Below are positions 39,188 through 43,788 of a DNA stretch of 43,788 bases, piece after piece (position 1 is the first letter of the stretch; every line of letters begins with the position of its first letter). The notes beneath the pieces are model-generated. The model made no database searches. It had not been told where the DNA came from and worked only from the letters and a program-made list of their open reading frames with translations. The stretch is from Betaproteobacteria bacterium RBG_16_66_20 (GTDB lineage: Bacteria; Pseudomonadota; Gammaproteobacteria; Burkholderiales; SG8-39). The DNA lies in the NCBI GenBank assembly GCA_001770285.1, contig MEQQ01000065.1, positions 14,369 through 58,156 on the forward strand, written 5' to 3'. A program made the translations under genes and the position numbers.

Positions 39188-39835
39188 ATGTTCGCTAACC
39201 GCATCGATGCGGCGCGCCGGCTCGCGAAAGTGCTGGCGCCGTTTGCAGGGAACAATCCACTCGTGCTTGCGATACCGCGCGGCGCCGTGCCGATGGGGCG
39301 CGCGCTCGCCGACGCCCTCGGCGGCGAACTGGACGTAGTGCTGGTGCGCAAGCTGGGCGCGCCGGGCGCGGGCGAGTTCGCGGTGGGCGCAATCGACGAG
39401 GCCGGCTGGTCGTACGTCGCCGATTACGCGGCCGAAGTCGGCGCCGACGAGGCCTATCTGGCGCGCGAAAAAAGCGCGCAGATGGAACTGCTGCGCAAAC
39501 GGCGCTCGCTGTACACCCCGGCGCGGCACCCGATCGACCCCGCCGGCCGCGTCGTCATCGTGGTGGACGACGGTCTCGCCACCGGCGCCACGATGATCGC
39601 GGCGCTGCACTCGGTACGCGCGCGCAATCCGGCGAGCCTGCTGTGCGCGGTGCCGGTCGCCGCACGCGACAGTCTCGCCAAGGTGGCGCCCTACGCCGAC
39701 AAGATGATCTGCCTCGAGACGCCCGGAGATTTCCACGCCGTCGGCCAGTTCTACCGGGACTTCCACCAGGTGGAGGACAACGAGGTCATCGCAACCCTGC
39801 AGCGCCCCGCGCGCGGCAAGGCCCCGAGCCCCTGA
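39188..39835 (+). CDS. Phosphoribosyltransferase family protein
   Basis: A 215-residue type I phosphoribosyltransferase. The PRPP loop is VVIVVDDGLATGATMIAAL (about residues 116-134); LAIPRGAVPMGRALA and VLVRKLGAPG are the pyrophosphate and hood segments. The start at 39188 has no ribosome binding site but lies near the predicted transcript start. Family members of this type are not assigned a base; in mycobacteria the homologous domain is fused to a dienelactone hydrolase. Its stop lies in a palindrome shared with the convergent nicotinate phosphoribosyltransferase gene. Confidence 0.87.
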   Translation: MFANRIDAARRLAKVLAPFAGNNPLVLAIPRGAVPMGRALADALGGELDVVLVRKLGAPGAGEFAVGAIDEAGWSYVADYAAEVGADEAYLAREKSAQMELLRKRRSLYTPARHPIDPAGRVVIVVDDGLATGATMIAALHSVRARNPASLLCAVPVAARDSLAKVAPYADKMICLETPGDFHAVGQFYRDFHQVEDNEVIATLQRPARGKAPSP

Positions 39836-39843
39836 AGCTTCAG
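39832..39843. terminator. Palindrome CTGAAGCTTCAG holding both convergent stop codons
   Basis: The 12-base palindrome contains the TGA of the phosphoribosyltransferase gene (39833-39835) and, on the other strand, the TGA of the nicotinate phosphoribosyltransferase gene (39842-39840). Only four bases separate the two stops. There is no T-run, so its value as a terminator is doubtful. Confidence 0.3.
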
Positions 39844-41183
39844 CGCGCGACGCGATCCACGGCAGCCGCCAGCGCGCGCAGCGCCGGCGCGACCTCGACC
39901 TGCATCGGCGTCGCGCTGTCCTCGAGCTGCTTCAAGTGCGCGGGCAGGCGCCCGAATTCCTGGCGCACCCTCGCACGCACTGCGGCGAGCGGCTCGGGCG
40001 CCCCGATGCGCTTGCCGGCCGCCATCACCTGCGTCACGAGCGGCTCGCCGGACTGCGCGTCGCCTTCGACCGTCAGCACGTCGCGCAGCATCCGCCCATC
40101 CGCGTCATAGCTGCGGAACACCTGCTTCCTGCCGGGCCAGGTGGCTTTCCCCGCCGAGCGCTTGCGCCTCGGCTGCCCGGCGTATTCCTGCAGCTTGTAG
40201 GCGCAATCCAGCGCGGGCGCGTCGGCCGAGACGACGAGCGCCGTACCCACGCCGAAGCCGTCGATCGGCGCACCGGTACCCAACAGCCTTGCCAGTTCCT
40301 GTTCGTCGAGACCTCCGCTCGCGAAAATACCGACCTCCTTCAGGCCGCCCGCGTCGAGGATCGCGCGCACGGCGAACGCGAGCGCGCCGAGGTCGCCGCT
40401 GTCGAGCCGCACCGAGCGCAGCGTGACGCCGCGCGCCTTGAGGCCGGGCGCGATCGCCACCAGCTTGCGTGCCGCCGCCTCGGTGTCGTAGGTATCGAGC
40501 AGGAAGGTGACATCGCGCGGCCGGGACAGCGCGAAGTTCGTGAACGCCTCGCGCTCGGTCTGGTGCGCCTGGATGAAGGAGTGCGCCATCGTTCCGTACA
40601 CCGGGATGCCGAAGCGCTCGCCGGCGAGCACCGTGGAGCTGCCGTCGAAGCCCGCGATATACGCTGCGCGCGCCGCCAGCAGGCCGGCCTCCGCGCCGTG
40701 CGCCCGCCGCAGCCCGAAGTCGACCAGGAACTTGCCGGGCGCGGCGAGGACCGAGCGCGCCGCCTTCGACGCCACGATGGTCTCCAGGTTCATCAGGTTG
40801 ATGACGCGTGTCTCGGCGAGCTGCGCCTGCATGATCGGCGCGGTGACGCGGATGATCGGTTCGTTGGAAAAGAACGCCGTCCCCTCCGGCATCGCGTGCA
40901 CGTCGCCGGTGAAGCGGAACCCGGCCAGGTAGTCGAGAAAACGGCTGTTGAAGCCGCCGGCGCGCTCGAACCACGCGATTTCGGCCGGCGTGAACGACAG
41001 CGCCTCAAGGTGCGCGAGCACCTGCTCCAGACCGGCCGCCAGCAGGAAATTGCGGCCCTTCGGCAGTTTGCGCACGAACAGCTCGAACACCGCGGTGTCC
41101 GTCATCCCCGAATCGAGGTAGGCCTGCACCATGCTCAGCTGGTACAGGTCGGTGAGCAGCGCGCTTTCGGTGAGCGGCCTCAC
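39840..41183 (-). CDS. pncB: Nicotinate phosphoribosyltransferase
   Basis: A 447-residue enzyme that joins nicotinate and PRPP to nicotinate mononucleotide in NAD salvage. Motifs: LTDLYQLSMVQAYLDSGM at the start, FLVDFGLRRAHG, the active-site His segment YGTMAHSFIQAH, and RLDSGDLGALA in the phosphate-binding barrel. The start is GTG at 41183 and overlaps the nicotinamidase stop as GTGA. It is the third gene of a unit beginning at 42033. The longer C-terminal part is of the actinobacterial/PncB2-like length rather than the short E. coli form, as far as can be judged. Confidence 0.93.
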   Translation of the reverse strand: MRPLTESALLTDLYQLSMVQAYLDSGMTDTAVFELFVRKLPKGRNFLLAAGLEQVLAHLEALSFTPAEIAWFERAGGFNSRFLDYLAGFRFTGDVHAMPEGTAFFSNEPIIRVTAPIMQAQLAETRVINLMNLETIVASKAARSVLAAPGKFLVDFGLRRAHGAEAGLLAARAAYIAGFDGSSTVLAGERFGIPVYGTMAHSFIQAHQTEREAFTNFALSRPRDVTFLLDTYDTEAAARKLVAIAPGLKARGVTLRSVRLDSGDLGALAFAVRAILDAGGLKEVGIFASGGLDEQELARLLGTGAPIDGFGVGTALVVSADAPALDCAYKLQEYAGQPRRKRSAGKATWPGRKQVFRSYDADGRMLRDVLTVEGDAQSGEPLVTQVMAAGKRIGAPEPLAAVRARVRQEFGRLPAHLKQLEDSATPMQVEVAPALRALAAAVDRVAR

Positions 41184-41767
41184 GCGACGACGTCCTTCAG
41201 CTGCGCCAGCGTCGCGCCGAGCGCGCGCATTTCACCGATTGCGCGCTCGCCGTCGCCCGGCGCCACGTTCACGGCGCGCACCGCATCGGCGAGCACGACC
41301 GCTTCGAAGCCTTCGGCCAGCGCGTCCTTCACCGTGGCGAGCACGCAATAGTCGGTCGCCAGCCCGGCTACGAACACGCGCTTCACACCCCGGGCACGCA
41401 GTTGCCGCCCGAGCCCGGTTGCCTGAAATCCCGAATACGCATCGCGCTCGGGATCGGTCGCCTTCGAGATCACCGTGGCCGCCTGCGGCAGCGCCAGCCC
41501 GGCCGGAAACGCCGCGCCGCGGCTCTCAGCTACGCAATGCGACGGCCAGGGCCCGCCTCTGGACTTGAAGGAACAATGGTCCCCTGGATGCCAGTCGCGG
41601 GTAGCGAACACGGGATGGGCGTTGTTCGCAAACAGCGCCGCGTAGCCGTTAATCGGCGCGATCACCGCGTCGCCGTCGGGAACCGCGAGGCTGCCGCCGG
41701 GGAGGAAATCGTTTTGCACGTCGACGATGATCAGCGCGTCGCCGGGCCGGGGTGCGAATTCATTCAT
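41180..41767 (-). CDS. pncA: Nicotinamidase
   Basis: A 195-residue isochorismatase-fold amidohydrolase that turns nicotinamide into nicotinate. The catalytic triad is visible: Asp in IIVDVQNDFLPGG (about 18), Lys in ISKATDPERDAYSGF (about 101) and Cys in GLATDYCVLATVKDA (about 144). Metal ligands are in TRDWHPGDHCSF. The start at 41767 (MNEFAPRPGD) is chosen for family length. It lies 38 bases after the small upstream gene and is coupled to the next enzyme of the same route. Confidence 0.94.
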   Translation of the reverse strand: MNEFAPRPGDALIIVDVQNDFLPGGSLAVPDGDAVIAPINGYAALFANNAHPVFATRDWHPGDHCSFKSRGGPWPSHCVAESRGAAFPAGLALPQAATVISKATDPERDAYSGFQATGLGRQLRARGVKRVFVAGLATDYCVLATVKDALAEGFEAVVLADAVRAVNVAPGDGERAIGEMRALGATLAQLKDVVA

Positions 41768-41805
41768 GGCGGCGGCAAGCGGGCGGCTGCGAGCGCCGAC
41801 CGCTC

Positions 41806-42033
41806 CTAGTGGCCGTCGCGCTGCATGTCCTCCGCCTCCCGTTCGAGCAGCCATGCGTCCTGCGCGCTCTCGTCTTCGGCAAAGTCCTCCAGCGGATCCT
41901 CGACCGATTCCCGTTCGCCGGGCCGCAGCAGCGCGCGACCCTGCTCTGGCGGGTTCTCGCCGCTCGCATCCGGAGCGCCGGCGCGCGGCTTCACCGCCTG
42001 CCGGACGCGGCGTCGCTTCGCGGGCTTCGCCAT
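41806..42033 (-). CDS. Small charged protein of unknown function
   Basis: A 75-residue protein with a basic first part (AKPAKRRRVRQAVKPRAG) and a very acidic second part (ESVEDPLEDFAEDESAQDAW). It is probably disordered. ATG at 42033 follows a GAGGAG ribosome binding site. It is the first gene of the unit that continues with nicotinamidase and nicotinate phosphoribosyltransferase, and faces the FNR-type boxes of the divergent gap. I recognise no family. Confidence 0.65.
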   Translation of the reverse strand: MAKPAKRRRVRQAVKPRAGAPDASGENPPEQGRALLRPGERESVEDPLEDFAEDESAQDAWLLEREAEDMQRDGH

Positions 42034-42094
42034 TCGTTGGCTCCTCAATCCACGTTCGCCAAACGTCAAGCTAATCCTCCCAACCGGGGGCTGC

Positions 42095-42108
42095 TTGACA
42101 CAGGTCAA
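42095..42108. promoter_or_regulatory. FNR/CRP-type box TTGAC-N4-GTCAA (second copy)
   Basis: TTGACACAGGTCAA is the same palindrome (arms CTTGAC/GTCAAG, 4-base spacer) as at 39141, in the 144-base gap between two divergent small genes. An activator here could serve the NAD-salvage unit on the minus strand, the small Cys-protein gene on the plus strand, or both. Confidence 0.6.
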
Positions 42109-42109
42109 G

Positions 42110-42123
42110 TTGAGGCAGATCAA
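42110..42123. promoter_or_regulatory. FNR/CRP-type box TTGAG-N4-ATCAA (imperfect)
   Basis: TTGAGGCAGATCAA differs from the FNR consensus TTGAT-N4-ATCAA at one position. It begins 15 bases after the start of the preceding box, giving a tandem site. Confidence 0.45.
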
Positions 42124-42177
42124 GCACCGCCTCGCCGTCCGCGCTAGCGTTGTGGGATCCGTCAAAGGAGTCCAGAG

Positions 42178-42423
42178 ATGAAAACAGAAGGACATCCCTT
42201 GCAAGTCGGCGCCCCCGACCCGGAGCGCCGGACATCGCCGATCCTCGACCGCGACAGCGAGACGGAAGAGGCCCTCGCCGGAAACCTCGAAGTGGAAACC
42301 GGCGTGTGCTACTTCAACGACCAGGCCTTCGGCATCGGCGAGTACGTGTGCAGCGGCAACGAGCTGCTGCATTGCGAGGAGCGCGGCATCTGGGTGCTGA
42401 AGGGTCCGTGCCGCCCCGTTTAG
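42178..42423 (+). CDS. Small DUF1496-like protein
   Basis: An 81-residue protein. The C-terminal half, GVCYFNDQAFGIGEYVCSGN followed by LLHCEERGIWVL, has the Cys-Tyr-x-Asn/Asp-x-x-A-x-x-x-G pattern of the small DUF1496 proteins; four Cys may form disulfides or bind metal. No signal peptide is evident. AAGGAG 7 bases before the ATG marks the start. The promoter region has two FNR-type boxes, so it may belong to a low-oxygen response. Function unknown. Confidence 0.7.
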   Translation: MKTEGHPLQVGAPDPERRTSPILDRDSETEEALAGNLEVETGVCYFNDQAFGIGEYVCSGNELLHCEERGIWVLKGPCRPV

Positions 42424-42442
42424 GGACAAGGCGCCGACATCC

Positions 42443-42456
42443 TTGATCCAGAGCAA
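42443..42456. promoter_or_regulatory. FNR/CRP-type box TTGAT-N4-AGCAA (imperfect)
   Basis: TTGATCCAGAGCAA has one mismatch to TTGAT-N4-ATCAA and lies 20 bases after the small DUF1496-like gene. No gene start follows it on the plus strand; the 199-base gap 42424-42622 otherwise holds only short palindromes (CCCGGTTACCGGG about 42541, CGGGGATCCCCG at 42611-42622), so its target is unclear. Confidence 0.35.
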
Positions 42457-42622
42457 GACGCGTTTCCGGCGAAGTAGTAGTCTGTTTTTTGCGTTCGGCT
42501 CCTTGGAGACGTCCACGAGCGAGCGCCGAAAGCTGAGCGGCCCGGTTACCGGGTACTGCAGTGAAGACGGGGACGACGCTCAGACCGGCCAGACGCCGAA
42601 AAGACGCGGCCGGGGATCCCCG

Positions 42623-43788
42623 CTAGGGCCCGCCTCCCCTCAAGGGTGACGGGCTTTTTTCGCCGGATAGCGCGCGACGGTACAGCTCGAGGTATTCGCG
42701 CGCCGCGCGCCGCCAGCCGGCCTCGCGCGCCATTCCGGCGCGTTGAATCGCGCGCCAGGCAACCGGATCGCGCGCCGCCGCGAGCGCGCGCCGCAGCGCA
42801 CCGAGGAGCGCCCGCGGGCTCGATTCATCGAACACGAACCCGGTGGCGGTGCCGGCACGCTGATTCTCCGCCACCGCGTCCACCACCGAGTCGGCGAGGC
42901 CGCCGGTGCGGCGTACGACTGGCGGCGTACCGTAACGCATGCTGTACAGCTGGTTGAGGCCGCAAGGTTCGAAGCGCGAGGGCATCAGAAAGACGTCCGC
43001 GCCAGCTTCGATCCGGTGCGCGAGCGGTTCGGAAAAACCGATGCGCACGGCGATCGCCCGGGAATGGCGCTGCGCCAGTTCAAGCAGCGCATTTTCGATC
43101 GCGCGCTCGCCGCTGCCGAGTACGGCGATCTGCGCGCCGGCGCGCACGATCTCGGCGGCGATCCCGATCACCAGATCGGCGCCCTTTTGCGCTACCAGAC
43201 GGCTGACCATACCGAGCAGTGGCGCATCGCCATCCTGCGGCAGGCCGAGTTCGAGCTGCAGCGCCGACTTGTTGGGGCGTTTCGCCTCGAGGCTTGCGGC
43301 ATCGTAGCGCGAGACGAGATGCGGATCGCGCGCCGGGTTCCAGGTATCGGTATCGATGCCGTTCAAAATCCCGGCGAGGTCGTGCGCGCGACGCCGCAGA
43401 AGCCCGTCGAGGCCGAAACCGAGATCCGGGCGCAGAATCTCGCGCGCGTAGCTCGGGCTCACGGTGCTGAGCTTGGTTGCATAGTGCAACCCGGCCTTGA
43501 GGAACGACAGCTTGCCGTGGTACTCGAGCCCTTCGGCGGCGAACGACCCGGGCGGCAGCGCGAGTTCCTCGAGCGCGCGCCGCGGAAAGATTCCCTGGTA
43601 CGCAAGATTGTGCACCGTCATGACTGTCGCGGCGCGCTGGCCGCGCGCATGCGCGAGATAGGCCGGGGCGAGCCCGCACGGCCAGTCATTGCAGTGCACG
43701 ATGTCCGGGCGCCAGGCCAGCGGACTCGCCGCGCTGCCGAGCAGCGCGGCAACGCGGGACAGCAACCCGAAGCGCAGATGATTGTCGG
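42623..43788 (-). CDS. glgA: Glycogen synthase, GT5 (N-terminus beyond window)
   Basis: About 388 residues of a GT5 ADP-glucose glucosyltransferase; the frame is open to the window edge (DNHLRFGLLSRVAALL), so roughly the first 100 residues are missing. Motifs: DIVHCNDWPCGLAPAYLAH, NGIDTDTWNPARDP, GMVSRLVAQKGADL and the nucleotide-sugar site EPCGLNQLYSMRYGTPPVVR, in which the first Glu is catalytic. It extends alpha-1,4-glucan using ADP-glucose. Stop at 42623 near the CGGGGATCCCCG palindrome. Carbon storage next to the presumed low-oxygen block may be functionally meaningful. Confidence 0.93.
   Translation of the reverse strand, partial: DNHLRFGLLSRVAALLGSAASPLAWRPDIVHCNDWPCGLAPAYLAHARGQRAATVMTVHNLAYQGIFPRRALEELALPPGSFAAEGLEYHGKLSFLKAGLHYATKLSTVSPSYAREILRPDLGFGLDGLLRRRAHDLAGILNGIDTDTWNPARDPHLVSRYDAASLEAKRPNKSALQLELGLPQDGDAPLLGMVSRLVAQKGADLVIGIAAEIVRAGAQIAVLGSGERAIENALLELAQRHSRAIAVRIGFSEPLAHRIEAGADVFLMPSRFEPCGLNQLYSMRYGTPPVVRRTGGLADSVVDAVAENQRAGTATGFVFDESSPRALLGALRRALAAARDPVAWRAIQRAGMAREAGWRRAAREYLELYRRALSGEKSPSPLRGGGP

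Noticed and set aside
38054-39835. 593-codon plus-strand frame ending in the phosphoribosyltransferase
   Set aside because: The upstream 378 codons are antisense to the hydrolase and small RHH-like genes; the phosphoribosyltransferase fold begins at 39188.
42611-42622. CGGGGATCCCCG as terminator of the glycogen synthase gene
   Set aside because: A loop-less palindrome without a T-run; not convincing as an intrinsic terminator.
1-43788. CRISPR arrays, tRNA or rRNA genes, complete insertion sequences, prophage genes
   Set aside because: No regular repeat-spacer pattern, cloverleaf, rRNA-like stretch, transposase or integrase gene was found on reading both strands.

Overview
The window is a gene-dense, GC-rich stretch of a bacterial chromosome, most probably from a betaproteobacterium (Burkholderiales/Rhodocyclales-like, perhaps environmental). 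The reasons are the high GC, two stand-alone TctC/Bug-type periplasmic binding proteins, a 2-aminobenzoate-CoA-ligase-type cluster of the kind known from Azoarcus and relatives, and FNR-type boxes. No rRNA, tRNA, CRISPR array or intact insertion sequence was seen. Neighbouring genes very often share a 4-base stop/start overlap (ATGA or GTGA), so many transcription units are tightly coupled.

Layout. 0-5.1 kb: end of a polysaccharide deacetylase gene converging on a Bug-protein/amidohydrolase operon, then a divergent LVIVD-type propeller gene coupled to a CobW-family GTPase. 5.1-12.6 kb: a seven-gene operon led by a GntR regulator, encoding a MetV-MetF fusion, a corrinoid protein, a UroD-family methyltransferase, a MetH-activation-like protein, a RACo-like activator and a methyl-THF methyltransferase. 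This is a complete corrinoid methyl-transfer route from an unknown methyl donor to tetrahydrofolate. 12.8-18.9 kb: a divergent acyl-CoA cluster (aryl-CoA ligase; two crotonases, a BadH-like SDR, an acyl-CoA dehydrogenase, a TetR regulator) with paired TGAAT-N4-ATTCA operators. 19.0-21.9 kb: a TRAP transporter (DctPQM). 22-27.6 kb: hemerythrin, an internally shortened VOC gene, a TauE/SafE permease, a three-subunit molybdenum hydroxylase and a cupin. 27.7-31.2 kb: a 3-hydroxyisobutyrate-dehydrogenase-like gene, then a c-di-GMP operon (PilZ receptor plus PAS-GGDEF-EAL enzyme). 31.3-35.4 kb: a second Bug protein, two Gfo/Idh/MocA oxidoreductases and a divergent amidohydrolase. 35.4-36.4 kb: a scarred island flanked by two short hairpins, holding a ribbon-helix-helix/partner pair and a decayed amidohydrolase fragment. 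36.4-38.1 kb: a flavin-dependent monooxygenase and a VOC dioxygenase-like protein. 38.1-42.4 kb: an alpha/beta hydrolase, a phosphoribosyltransferase, nicotinate phosphoribosyltransferase, nicotinamidase and small proteins around FNR-type palindromes. 42.6 kb to the end: glycogen synthase, cut by the window edge.

Functionally this is mostly accessory catabolism: one-carbon or methoxy-compound use, CoA-dependent ring or acyl degradation, Mo-hydroxylase chemistry and organic-acid uptake. It is followed by a block that looks like low-oxygen survival and NAD salvage. The two most interesting systems are the corrinoid methyl-transfer operon, with a promoter whose -10 box sits inside a GntR operator, and the FNR-box-associated NAD-salvage block, whose gene content parallels the mycobacterial DosR dormancy cluster around Rv0571c-Rv0573c.
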